Positions 48,520 through 57,355 of a stretch of 64,000 bases of DNA are shown one piece after another. The notes under the pieces are model-generated. The model saw only the letters and a list, made by a program, of their open reading frames with translations. It ran no database searches and was not told where the DNA came from. How positions within the stretch are numbered: position 1 is the first letter of the stretch; every line of letters starts with the position of its first letter. The position numbers were made by a program, and so were the translations under genes. The DNA comes from Trichomonas vaginalis G3 (Eukaryota > Parabasalia > Trichomonadida > Trichomonadidae): NCBI RefSeq assembly GCF_026262505.1, contig NC_067203.1, positions 20,813,411-20,877,410 on the forward strand, in the 5' to 3' direction.

Positions 48520-49690
48520 GTGACTTCTTCATAAAGACTTTGTTGAGATTTCTTCATAAATGAGTGTAAATGACCCAAAAATATATTTTATGTTAGAATG
48601 TTAGATCTAACATGTTTTCTAACATGTTTTCTAACATGGTCTAAAACATACAAAACTCATGAAATTTCATACGGAATTCAATAAAAATATATTTTATGTT
48701 AGAATGTTAGATCTAACATGTTTTCTAACATGTTTTCTAACATCGTAGAAAACTCATGAATTTCTTCGTAAAGACTTTGTTAAGACTTCTTCATCTAATT
48801 TCTCATGAACTTTCTTCGTAAAGACTTTGTTGAGATTTCTTCGTAAAGACTTTGTTAAGACTTCTTCATCTAATTTCTCATGAACTTTCTTGTCTATGTT
48901 TTGTTAAGATTTCATCGTAAAGACTTTGTTGAGATTTCTTCGTAAATGACCCTAGTAGTATATTTTTTGGTGTAAATTTCATGAAAATTCACGATGTTAG
49001 AAAACATGTTAGAAAAGGTGTTAGATCTAACATTCTAACATAAACATTATTTTTGGTGTAAATTTCATGAAAATTCACGATGTTAGAAAACATGTTAGAA
49101 AAGAGGTGAAATCTCACCTCTTCACCTAAAATATATTTTTGGTGTAAATTTCATGAAAATTCAACGGGTGAAAAATTAGGTGAAAAAACAGGTGAAATCT
49201 CACCTCTTCACCTAAAATATATTTTTGGGTCCTTTACGCTCATTACGATGAAATCATGACAAAACATTTACGAAGAAGTCTTGACAAAACATTTACGAAG
49301 AAGTCTTGACAAAACATTTACGAAGAAATCATGAGTTTTCTACGATGTTAGAAAACATGTTAGAAAACATGTTAGATCTAACATGCTAACATAAAATATA
49401 TTTTTGGGTCCTTTACGCTCATAACGAAGAAGTCTTGACAAAACATTTACGAAGAAGTCTTGACAAAACATTTACGATGAAGTCTTGACAAAACATTTAC
49501 GAAGAAGTCTTGACAAAACATTTACGAAGAAGTCTTGACAAAACATTTACGAAGAAATCATGAGTTTTCTACGATGTTAGAAAACATGTTAGAAAACGTG
49601 TTAGATCTAACATGCTAACATAAAATATATTTTTGTCTGATTTACGCTCATAACGAAGAAGTTTGACAAAACATTTACGATGAAATCATG
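48520..49690. repeat. Right subterminal array: GTCTTGACAAAACATTTACGAAGAA repeats with GTTAG- and GGTGA-type palindromes
   Basis: Same modules as the left array, inverted. GTTAG-type palindromes lie near 48593-48642, 48695-48744, 48993-49046, 49336-49394 and 49574-49626. A GGTGA-type palindrome lies at about 49165-49213. A mixed unit at 49080-49130 has GTTAG half-sites on one side and a GGTGA-type centre. Between them are tandem copies of GTCTTGACAAAACATTTACG. No gene. Confidence 0.8.
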
Positions 49691-49739
49691 ACAAAAAAGT
49701 CAACGGCTGGTCGGTTGGGGTTCGGTCCTCCTCTTGGGT

Positions 49740-49921
49740 CTTGGGAAAAATTTCTTATGGGCTAGAGGGCGCAAAGCGCCTGAAAGCCCTCCGAATAAAA
49801 ACTTCATTTATGTGGGCTAGAAGGGGCGCAGCCCCTGGAAGCCCACCCCAAGAAAAAAAAAACTTCATTATATCAATCATCCTCAGGGCTAGAAGGCACG
49901 AAGTGCCTGGGAGCCCCACTA

Positions 49922-49923
<2 letters not shown>
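49740..49923. repeat. Right terminus of element B: three 31-nt hairpins
   Basis: Hairpins at 49759-49789, 49814-49844 and 49886-49916. All have outer stem GGGCT/AGCCC, an asymmetric-sequence internal loop, an inner 5-bp stem and a 3-nt loop. Inner stems differ but stay paired: GGCGC/GCGCC, GGGGC/GCCCC, GGCAC/GTGCC. The outermost is the reverse complement of the left-end hairpin. The spacers share AAAAACTTCATT. A T-tract (49924-49968) follows. Confidence 0.8.
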
Positions 49924-49968
<45 letters not shown>

Positions 49969-49973
49969 CATGA
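49969..49973. repeat. Target-site duplication of element B, right copy (CATGA)
   Basis: CATGA directly after the T-tract, matching 26415-26419. 49974-50094 is AT-rich host DNA with no gene. Confidence 0.6.
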
Positions 49974-50094
49974 CAGAATTTTCCCTTCAATCCAAAAATT
50001 GAATAGCCTTATACCATTAATTTGTGCGATTTGGTATGCTACCTAGCATAAATGTGTTATATTTATCATTATCTTTTTTTTTTGGAAGACAAAG

Positions 50095-50100
50095 ACGATA
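50095..50100 (+). promoter_or_regulatory. ACGATA core promoter element of RPB6
   Basis: ACGATA lies 15 nt before the RPB6 start codon. This hexamer is the known M3 core element of T. vaginalis promoters and is usually found at or near the transcription start. No clear TCA initiator is nearby, so this gene probably uses M3. Confidence 0.55.
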
Positions 50101-50115
50101 AAAAAAATTTAGTTA

Positions 50116-50373
50116 ATGAGCGAGCAGGAAGCAGAACTCCGACCTCGTATTACAACACCATATCTTACCAAGTACGAGCGTGCTCGTGTCCTTGGTACAC
50201 GCGGTATGCAAATCTCCTTAGGCGCTCCAGTTACAATTGATGCTGGAGATTTAACAGACCCAATAGCAATTGCAGAGAAAGAACTCGAAGCTGGACAACT
50301 TCCACTTATCATTCGCAGATATCTCCCTAATCACGAATACGAAGATGTTGCTGTTAAATATTTGATCATTTAA
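50116..50373 (+). CDS. RPB6: RNA polymerase subunit RPB6 (RpoK/omega family), 85 aa
   Basis: [20 protein letters not shown] and ISLGAP are the hallmark of RPB6/RpoK, followed by [20 protein letters not shown] and the C-terminal RRYLP...YEDVAVKYL block. This subunit is shared by RNA polymerases I, II and III and stabilises the clamp. At 85 aa it is short for a eukaryotic RPB6, lacking most of the acidic N-terminal tail and looking close to archaeal RpoK in size; the conserved core is complete. Its promoter lies only about 140 bp from the right end of Maverick B. Confidence 0.95.
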   Translation: MSEQEAELRPRITTPYLTKYERARVLGTRGMQISLGAPVTIDAGDLTDPIAIAEKELEAGQLPLIIRRYLPNHEYEDVAVKYLII

Positions 50374-50586
50374 AAATAAAATATGAATAAAATCTAGAGC
50401 TTGCTATAATTACTACTTATGATGCTCAATCTTGTGCATTATTTTGCATTAAATAGACTATAAATTAAAAAATTATCATAAATTTTTACTGAGAATAAGA
50501 AAAGAAATGGAATATAAATAACATAAAATAATACAAAAAGAATTTAGTAACATTTCAAATACAAAACTCCATATAAATTAATATGA
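50374..50586. other. Convergent intergenic region
   Basis: AT-rich gap between the stops of RPB6 and the RIB43A-like gene; nothing recognised. Confidence 0.5.
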
Positions 50587-51738
50587 TTAACGGTGAGATT
50601 TTCCAAATGGCCACCAATTATTCTTATCTCCTTCAAGAAGATCATCAACAGATCTAGTCATGGTCTTAGACTCTGCCATCTTCCTGTTTTCTTCGAGGTT
50701 CTCGAGTAATCTCCTCTTTCTTTCTCTTTCTTCAGCTCTAGATGCCTTCAATGCATCTCTAGCGGCCTTCTTCCTGTTCTCTTCGTCGATTCTCTCTTGT
50801 TCAGCCTCTGCTTCGCGACGCTTCCTGTTTTCTTCGATTTGTTGAAGCTGAATTTGTTTCAAACGCTCGATTTGTTCTGGAGTCATTCCCTTGTATGCTT
50901 GTGTATCCATCTGGCCACGCTTGCCTTCAACGAAGGATCCGCCATTGGCTGCTGCAGCCTCATCGTTAGCTTGAGACTGATTAAGTCTATCAATTGTAGA
51001 GTTAATCTCGTATTGATTGAGTTCGAGATCTAAGCGACGATCTTCTTCCTCTCTTGCACGCTTTTCAGCAGCAAGACGAAGATTTTCTTGATTGCATTCT
51101 TCGCGCCATTCTTTTCTGGCTTGGTCTTCCATTTCGCCTACCTGTCTTGATATTGCGTTGTATTCTAAGTAACGGCGTTCCCATTCCTTGTCTTCTTCGC
51201 GTTCTTTTGCCAAACGGTTTTTCTTTTCAGCGATTTGTTGCTTTCCCCATCTCTCGCGTTGTTCCTTTTGAGCTTTAAGTCTTTCTTCTGCTGTTAAATC
51301 TTCACCATCGAATTTGAGACCACTACTGACACTTAACCATGGATCGTTATCTGTTATACGCATTTGAGGCTGGACTTTAATGTAGTCTTTCCTATTCAAA
51401 TCGTATTCTCTTTCCATTTCTGGTCTTTGACGAGTAGCTCTGAATTCGTTGATATCTTTTTGAATCTGTTTAAGTTCTGCCTGTTCATGAGCAGCTAACT
51501 TGGCTAAAAGTTTCTGTTCTGCTAGGAACTTCTGATTGTATGCCTCTTCTTCTTCCTTTTCTGCTTGAAGCCTTGCTTTCTTCTCATCTATTTGCTTCTG
51601 AAGCGCATCATAATCCATTCCCATTTGGAGATTTTTCTCATCCATGATGCGTTTAAGGCGCTCTGCATGCTCTCTCCTCCTTCTCTCAATTTTTGCATTC
51701 TCGATCTGTTCTATCTGAGAGTGTTGGCGAAGTTCCAT
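50587..51738 (-). CDS. RIB43A-like ciliary/flagellar microtubule protein (383 aa)
   Basis: The N-terminal IENAKIERRRREHAERLKRI and MGMDYDALQKQIDEKKARLQ match the start of RIB43A proteins. The middle is one long charged coiled coil, with a less helical stretch (RITDNDPWLSVSSGLKFDGE, ~110-130) and DTQAYKGMTPEQIERLKQIQ near 270. The end WWPFGKSHR resembles the family's closing FGxSxR. RIB43A is a filamentous protein inside the ribbon of flagellar doublet microtubules, which fits a cell with flagella. An upstream in-frame ATG would add 28 residues (MITKMKMELYVK...) unlike the family; I place the start at 51736-51738. Confidence 0.85.
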   Translation of the reverse strand: MELRQHSQIEQIENAKIERRRREHAERLKRIMDEKNLQMGMDYDALQKQIDEKKARLQAEKEEEEAYNQKFLAEQKLLAKLAAHEQAELKQIQKDINEFRATRQRPEMEREYDLNRKDYIKVQPQMRITDNDPWLSVSSGLKFDGEDLTAEERLKAQKEQRERWGKQQIAEKKNRLAKEREEDKEWERRYLEYNAISRQVGEMEDQARKEWREECNQENLRLAAEKRAREEEDRRLDLELNQYEINSTIDRLNQSQANDEAAAANGGSFVEGKRGQMDTQAYKGMTPEQIERLKQIQLQQIEENRKRREAEAEQERIDEENRKKAARDALKASRAEERERKRRLLENLEENRKMAESKTMTRSVDDLLEGDKNNWWPFGKSHR

Positions 51739-51822
51739 TTTTTGAAAATACGTTATTAATTTCCAGTTTGTAACCATCGCTACGTTTTTAACGTACAATT
51801 CCATTTTCATTTTGGTGATCAT

Positions 51823-52297
51823 TCACTTCCAACTACGATGGATATCTTATTTATCCACAAAAGAGAATTTTTTCAGATTTATCAACCTTTTTTCATTATG
51901 AAATCGGATATTGGAATGATGATTCATAATGGCCAAGTACAGAAGTAATGTATTGCATATGGAGGTTCATTCATTATTATATAAGATTTCAATAAATTTT
52001 TGAAATTTAGTATCTACACAAAAGAATTAACATTATCTCGCGTTGTCGATCCAACATCACACAGTTATCTCCAGGCTAACATCAACTCTTTCTCATACTA
52101 ACACGGCCTTTTTTGATTGAGAGTATTGAAAAGTCCTTATGGCAATTGCTCATGAATTCTTGAATCTAAATAGCCTTAAGACGTTAGCAGATAGTAATTT
52201 TATTTCCCAAAATTTGAAATACTAAAGTAATGATATATAAAATATAAAAAGGAGTGATAGGAATTATATAAATTTTTAAAAAACAATCTATAGTTAA
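51823..52297. other. Intergenic region
   Basis: AT-rich, 475 bp upstream of the RIB43A gene and downstream of the AGC kinase. No gene or repeat seen. Confidence 0.5.
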
Positions 52298-53647
52298 TTA
52301 ATCTAATGGTATTGGCTCTAATGTGAGAATTGAAGAAGGGGGCAAATCTGGTATATTCTGGATCTCAGAACTAGTGAAAGAGAAACCAGTAACTTCACTA
52401 GTCGGTGATTCCAATGAAAGAGGAGTTGCAGGTGAATCTGTTGCTGGTTCTGCTGTAAATTCTTGGTCAAAGTTGCAGTATGGGTTTGGTCCTTCAGGAG
52501 GGATGAAGAATGGTGTATATTTCTTCTGTTTGACCAACTCAAAGTCCAATTCTCCCCAGAAAGGATGACCTTTTAAGTCATTTAAAGTTGCGCGCTTTGC
52601 AGGGTCTTTAACAAGTAGTCTGAGAATGAAATCACTTACGAAATCAGGACATTTCGGAATCCTTGGCGGTGAAGAAATGATTGATGTCATTGTTATTCTC
52701 TGATTTGGATTAACAAATGGAGTATCTCCGAACAAAATTTCGTATGTGAGAATACCTAATGCCCACCAATCAACTGGATAGCTATATGGCTTCTGTTGAA
52801 TGATTTCTGGAGCAATATATTCTGTTGTTCCACAAAATGTTGTTGTTTCAGCATTAAAGTTGAGTTCTTTGGACAATCCGAAATCGCAAAGCTTGACATG
52901 GCCTTCTTTATCGATTAAAACATTCTCTGGCTTCAAATCTCTGTAAACTACACCAATTGAATGGAGATAATCGAGTGCAATTGCAATTTCTGCGATGTAA
53001 AGTCTAGCAGCTTCAAGCTTTAATGTAGTATATTGGTCTAAAATGTGGAAGAGATCGCCTCCTGGAACATATTCCATTCCGAGATAAAATTTTGTAGGAT
53101 TTTGGAAAGCAAACTTCATCTTAACGATAAAATCATTGTTTGCTTTGAATAGAATATTCCTTTCGGCAAGAATTGTTTGTGTTTTGCCATTATCTGCAAG
53201 ATATTTCTTTTTAACTATTTTGACTGCAAACAATTCATTTGTTGATGGAAGAGAAACGAGTAAAACTTTTCCAAAAAAGCCTCTGCCAATTGTCGCGATT
53301 ATATTAAAATTATTCATTGATAATCCTGTAGATTCTGTGTATGTTTCAGCTCTTAAAGCCTGAATCCAAGCGATTGTCAACTCTGGATCATCGGATGTGA
53401 GTAAGATCGGTTCTTCATTTGGAATTTGAATTGTAAATTTTCGACTTGTTCCATTGGGTGTATATGATATTACGACTGATGAATCAATATGAATCTCTTT
53501 TTTATCAGATCGCTCACTTGTTCCATTATATATCGTTAAAACTCCTTCAATATAGGTGCAAAGGACAGTTTTCCACATTCCTAGGAAACCTGTCTTCTTC
53601 TTTAATAGCGAGCTCATTGCAGGATATACATGATCTGAATCCATCAT
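52298..53647 (-). CDS. PH-domain AGC kinase (AKT/SGK-like), 449 aa
   Basis: Residues ~14-103 form a PH-like domain (KKTGFLGMWKTVLCTYIEGV to the C-terminal Trp of TIAWIQALRA). The kinase domain is ~114-375: GRGFFG (121-126), K143, YRDLKPEN (235-242), DFG (255-257), activation loop TFCGTTEYIAPE with the phosphorylatable Thr. An AGC tail follows with FDQEFTAEPATD and a hydrophobic-motif-like GFSFTSSE. All catalytic residues are present. AKT-type kinases are recruited by membrane phosphoinositides through the PH domain and activated by phosphorylation of loop and tail. Start at the first true ATG (53645-53647), supported by an initiator 17 nt upstream; the in-frame codon at 53681-53683 is GTG. 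Confidence 0.92.
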   Translation of the reverse strand: MMDSDHVYPAMSSLLKKKTGFLGMWKTVLCTYIEGVLTIYNGTSERSDKKEIHIDSSVVISYTPNGTSRKFTIQIPNEEPILLTSDDPELTIAWIQALRAETYTESTGLSMNNFNIIATIGRGFFGKVLLVSLPSTNELFAVKIVKKKYLADNGKTQTILAERNILFKANNDFIVKMKFAFQNPTKFYLGMEYVPGGDLFHILDQYTTLKLEAARLYIAEIAIALDYLHSIGVVYRDLKPENVLIDKEGHVKLCDFGLSKELNFNAETTTFCGTTEYIAPEIIQQKPYSYPVDWWALGILTYEILFGDTPFVNPNQRITMTSIISSPPRIPKCPDFVSDFILRLLVKDPAKRATLNDLKGHPFWGELDFELVKQKKYTPFFIPPEGPNPYCNFDQEFTAEPATDSPATPLSLESPTSEVTGFSFTSSEIQNIPDLPPSSILTLEPIPLD

Positions 53648-53660
53648 TAAATTTTTTAGA

Positions 53661-53666
53661 CAATGA
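53661..53666 (-). promoter_or_regulatory. Initiator (TCATTG) of the AGC kinase gene
   Basis: On the minus strand TCATTG has +1 A opposite 53664, 17 nt from the ATG. A near-M3 ACGATT lies a few bases further upstream. Together they decide the start codon. Confidence 0.55.
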
Positions 53667-53683
53667 GAAATCGTAAACTTCAC

Positions 53684-54149
53684 AAATCAAATACCAGTTA
53701 TTTATAAAAAAGTTGTATAATAGGAAAATATGAGGAAATGAGAAAAGATATAAAATTTTGATAAATGGGCTTTTCTCAAAAATTCAAAAAAAATTCTGAT
53801 GACTTTTTCGATGGAATTTGCTACTGGCATTAAAGCCAAAATAACTAAGCAAATTTGATAAAAGTACCGCACCGATTGAAAATATCTAATTCAATTTAGA
53901 GAACGTTCATGTGGCATGGTCGAGCCATGGATGATGAGAATTTAAGTATAAGTTCTCAAGTCTCTAATTAACAAGAATAACCATACATTCCTTAATTTAA
54001 AAGAAGTTCTTTTCTTATTGGCATTGATGCGAACCTCATCAATTCTTCAATTTTATGATGATGTTTCGCTATAACTATTGATGGGATATATACATATTTA
54101 GGTAGATTTGAATTTAAAGAAAAATAAAAATAATAAAAATGAAAATTCT
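53684..54149. other. Intergenic region
   Basis: 466 bp, AT-rich, between the AGC kinase promoter and the end of the HSP70-like gene; nothing recognised. Confidence 0.5.
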
Positions 54150-55313
54150 TTATATTAACAAACAACATTTTGATCCACTTGTGCTTGGATCATCAAATTT
54201 TTCTTCTATATCTTTCTTATAGCTGAGGGCGCATCCCTGAGCGACAGCAGTTCCATTTTCATCAAAATCGGCATCGACAGTGATTCCGATAAAATATTCT
54301 TTAATATAATCTAATATGTGATTAATACAGGCACCTCTGCAAAGAACTAAATTAATTTCATTACGTTTCATTTTAGATTTTGCAAAAGCATCTCTAATAA
54401 CTGCAGGAGTTGAGTCAAATATGTCTTCAGAAGCGCTATAGAACGTATTTCTACGCATTTTATACTCTAAAGTATGATCATTACAGAAATTTTCGATGTG
54501 AAAGTCAAATTTCTTAACAGAAGTCATTGCTTCTCTGCACTTCATCGTTTCTTCTTTCAGTCTTGATATGGCTTCGCTACTTGGCTCATCATTTGGATAT
54601 TTCTGTTTGTATTGATCTAAAACGAAACGTATGATCATTCTGTCAACATTTTCAACACAAAATTCGCTCTTTTTGACAGAAACAATGATATCAAATTGAT
54701 ATCCGGTCATTTTAAGAAAAGTAACAGTAAGACCTGAATATCCGTAGTCAATCATAGCGACAGTAGCATTCTCTGTTTCATCAATTGATTTGTACTTTAA
54801 CAAAGCAGCTGTAGGTTCTGAAATAAATTTATCAATCTTAATATTTGCTAAATCGCACGCTTCTTTGATCGTTTTCTTATGTGTTTCATCAAATGATGGT
54901 GGGATAGCGATTGTTGTCTTCACATCTGATGTAGAATTTGAAACGTTTGAAAAGTTTTTATTAATTGTATTGAAAATGAGAGAAAGCATATATATTAGAT
55001 TATATTGATTTGGACCTATCTGGATACAATTACTTCCATCTTTTTCTGAAAGATGAAAACCAGCTTTTTCTGCAATATCTTCGAATCTTGATGGATTATC
55101 AATTATTGTTTTAAATTTAAACATTGTTTTAGTAGGTATCTTGTAAATGTTTGAAGAGTCTCCGACTAAAGTTTGATTTTCTTCAAAAACAATTCCTGAA
55201 AAAAGAGAATCATTTCCATTGAATTGAACATTCCTTGTAAGAGTTTTCTCACCTGTTTCTGGGTTGAAATACGATGCTCGGGTATTGAAAGTTCCTAAAT
55301 CAATCCCAAGCAT
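54150..55313 (-). CDS. HSP70-type ATPase domain with C-terminal CaaX box (387 aa)
   Basis: MLGIDLGTFNTRASYF is the phosphate-1 loop of the HSP70/actin fold. FISEPTAALLKYKS is the HSP70 EPTAA connect block. AMIDYGYSGLTVTFLK replaces the DLGGGT phosphate-2 loop, and NLVLCRGACINHILDYIKEY replaces the GGSTRIP adenosine loop. The protein stops after about 380 residues, where the nucleotide-binding domain ends, so the substrate-binding domain is absent. The last residues are SKCCLLI: CLLI is a CaaX box, with Leu/Ile favouring geranylgeranyl, and a neighbouring Cys may be acylated. It is therefore probably attached to a membrane. A regulatory or structural rather than chaperone role is inferred. Not an obvious fragment: clean start and stop. 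Confidence 0.85.
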   Translation of the reverse strand: MLGIDLGTFNTRASYFNPETGEKTLTRNVQFNGNDSLFSGIVFEENQTLVGDSSNIYKIPTKTMFKFKTIIDNPSRFEDIAEKAGFHLSEKDGSNCIQIGPNQYNLIYMLSLIFNTINKNFSNVSNSTSDVKTTIAIPPSFDETHKKTIKEACDLANIKIDKFISEPTAALLKYKSIDETENATVAMIDYGYSGLTVTFLKMTGYQFDIIVSVKKSEFCVENVDRMIIRFVLDQYKQKYPNDEPSSEAISRLKEETMKCREAMTSVKKFDFHIENFCNDHTLEYKMRRNTFYSASEDIFDSTPAVIRDAFAKSKMKRNEINLVLCRGACINHILDYIKEYFIGITVDADFDENGTAVAQGCALSYKKDIEEKFDDPSTSGSKCCLLI

Positions 55314-55594
55314 TGACTTTTGAAAAGAAAATGCACGTTTTTCAATTCTTTCAAAAAAATATTCTTACATCGTCATATCAAAAATCAAAGTAAAAATTTC
55401 ATAAATTAGTAGTGTGACTTGAGTACTTCATTTTTTGTCATAATGAAATCGGTTATTATAAATTCAAAGATCAATTGCTGTTGAAATTAAGGCAATATGA
55501 CCAGATTCTGAAATATCTCCCTAAAACTATATGCATATTGATATGTTCCATAAAAAGATCGATTAATTAAATAAAAATAGGAAATAATATAATT
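55314..55594. other. Intergenic region
   Basis: 281 bp between the HSP70-like start and the end of the first ABC gene; nothing recognised. Confidence 0.5.
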
Positions 55595-57355
55595 TTATTG
55601 CTGTAATTGGTATTTAATAAGATCTGCGTAATATCCACCTTTGGACAGGAGTTCTTCATGTTTGCCAGCTTCAACAATATGACCATCTTTGAAGACAAAG
55701 ATTTTGTCAGCGTTAATAACTGTAGCAAGGCGGTGTGCAACAATAATAGCTGTCTTGCCTTTCCGGATTTCTTCAAGACTCTGCTGGACCAGCTTTTCAC
55801 TCTCTGTGTCAAGTGCCGCTGTGGCTTCATCAAGAAGGAGGATTGGGCTGTTTCGCAAAACTGCCCGTGCAATGCAAATTCGTTGTTTCTGACCTCCACT
55901 CAAACTTGTCTGCTTGACAATAGTCTTGTACTGATCCGGTAATCCCATAATGAAGTCGTGTGCATTGCCAATCTTTGCTGCATCATACATCTTCTTCTTA
56001 TCAATGTCAGGATTTGCATATTTGATGTTGTCTTCAATTGATATTGAAAACAGAACTGGGGTTTGAGGAACAATTGATATTTGTGTTCTGAGATAGTGTG
56101 GTGACCATGTATTGATGTTGACATCATCAACAAGAATTTCACCACTCTCAATCTCATAGAACCTTTGGAGGAGTTGCAATGTTGTTGACTTCCCACAGCC
56201 ACTTTCGCCAACAAATGCAACCGTCTCGCCTGGATTGATTGTGAATGATAAATTCTTAATAGCATATGAATCTTGGGATAAATATCTGAACGAAACATCT
56301 TTGAATTCAACTTTACCTTTGACAACAAGATCTGGATTATCACATTCTTTCTGATCAACTTTTGGTTTGTGTTCTAAGACCTCAAGAAGTCTCTGTGATG
56401 CAACATTAGCTTTCCTGAAGTCTTCAAAAAGAATTAATGCTTGGAATATTGCTTGGATAGAGAAGAGAAGTGATGACATTAAGACCATAACATCACCATT
56501 CTTCATATTCCATTGTGGTCTTTTCTTTATAATCCAAACACAAAGATAAAGAAAGACAGCAGTCAAAATATTGACAAATAAGTTAAGAAGACCATCTTTA
56601 ATGCCTGTAATGATTGATGTTTTGTTCACAACTTTAAGAATTTTGTCAAGAGACGATGTATAATTTTCAGATTCTGTCAACTCCCTGTCAAATGATTTAA
56701 CAGTTCTAAATGAGTTAATAACTTCTTCAGCTTTCGTGTTTGCGGCATTGGTTGCGTTATTGTAGTCATTCCAAAGTTTTCCAATAAAATATTCACAAAT
56801 ATAAAAAGCTGCAACGCACAATGGAATGGATATTAAAGAAATTAATGTAACTCTCCAAGAATATATAAATGAAAGGATGAATCCAGCAAAGCTTTGTGAA
56901 ATATCCATAATCATAAGGCTAAGTCTGTCCATATAGATTGAGTAAATCAAAGAACTATCAGTTGTGATCCTATCTAAGAGAGAACCGGCCTGATTTTGAT
57001 CAAAATATTCTATATCAAATGATAAATATTTTGAAAGAAGTTTAATTCTTATTTGAGTGAGAAACCCTGGAGCAGCCACTGATAAACATAGTTGTGAAGT
57101 TAGCCAAAATGAAGCAAATATACTCATAAAAATAAAAAAGCCATAAATGTTCTTTGATATTGCTTTCATGAAATCATTTGAATTAGTTAGCTCTGTTGTT
57201 ATGTTTCCAATTAGAACATTAAAGATAATTGATATGATACCATTAAGAGCATTTAAAAATAATCCTAAAAAGTAAGCCCATCTATGTTTATAGTATCTTA
57301 GTACTCTAAAAAAGTGCTTCATCCTTGCTTTCTCTGTTTTCTTTTGGGAATCCAT
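55595..57355 (-). CDS. ABCB-type half-transporter, subunit type 1, copy 1 (586 aa)
   Basis: The N-terminal ABC transmembrane domain has about six helices (~30-310) and the intracellular-loop block LLSKYLSFDIEYFDQNQAGS. The nucleotide-binding domain has Walker A GESGCGKST (~380), Q-loop IVPQTPVLF, signature LSGGQKQR (~488), Walker B ILLLDEATAALD and H-loop AHRLAT, all canonical. Half-transporters of this type dimerise to export lipids, drugs or peptides. It lies head-to-head with the gene at 57828 (472-bp gap), and the whole pair is repeated downstream, suggesting that type 1 and type 2 subunits form a heterodimer (inference). The NBD and 3' end are nearly identical to copy 2. Confidence 0.93.
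   Translation of the reverse strand: MDSQKKTEKARMKHFFRVLRYYKHRWAYFLGLFLNALNGIISIIFNVLIGNITTELTNSNDFMKAISKNIYGFFIFMSIFASFWLTSQLCLSVAAPGFLTQIRIKLLSKYLSFDIEYFDQNQAGSLLDRITTDSSLIYSIYMDRLSLMIMDISQSFAGFILSFIYSWRVTLISLISIPLCVAAFYICEYFIGKLWNDYNNATNAANTKAEEVINSFRTVKSFDRELTESENYTSSLDKILKVVNKTSIITGIKDGLLNLFVNILTAVFLYLCVWIIKKRPQWNMKNGDVMVLMSSLLFSIQAIFQALILFEDFRKANVASQRLLEVLEHKPKVDQKECDNPDLVVKGKVEFKDVSFRYLSQDSYAIKNLSFTINPGETVAFVGESGCGKSTTLQLLQRFYEIESGEILVDDVNINTWSPHYLRTQISIVPQTPVLFSISIEDNIKYANPDIDKKKMYDAAKIGNAHDFIMGLPDQYKTIVKQTSLSGGQKQRICIARAVLRNSPILLLDEATAALDTESEKLVQQSLEEIRKGKTAIIVAHRLATVINADKIFVFKDGHIVEAGKHEELLSKGGYYADLIKYQLQQ

Larger units (their letters stand above)
26420..49968. mobile_element. Element B: Maverick/Polinton-type virus-like element, about 23.5 kb, both ends present
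   Basis: The element is bounded by CATGA duplications, an A-tract on the left and a T-tract on the right, and inverted terminal sequence starting GGTAGTGGGGCTCCCAGGCA inside each tract. The interior carries an integrase, packaging ATPase, capsid-like genes, fibre, HNH nucleases, KilA-N genes and an adenine methyltransferase. Both ends have long arrays of AGATCT palindromes. The ends and the left half look largely whole; the structural genes of the right half are broken, roughly ten breaks in all. Intact ends and visible target duplication suggest it is younger than element A. I see no family-B polymerase or cysteine protease. Confidence 0.85.

Noticed and set aside
53681-53683. Upstream start of the AGC kinase at GTG
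   Set aside because: It is not an ATG, and the initiator lies downstream of it, so it would not be in the transcript.
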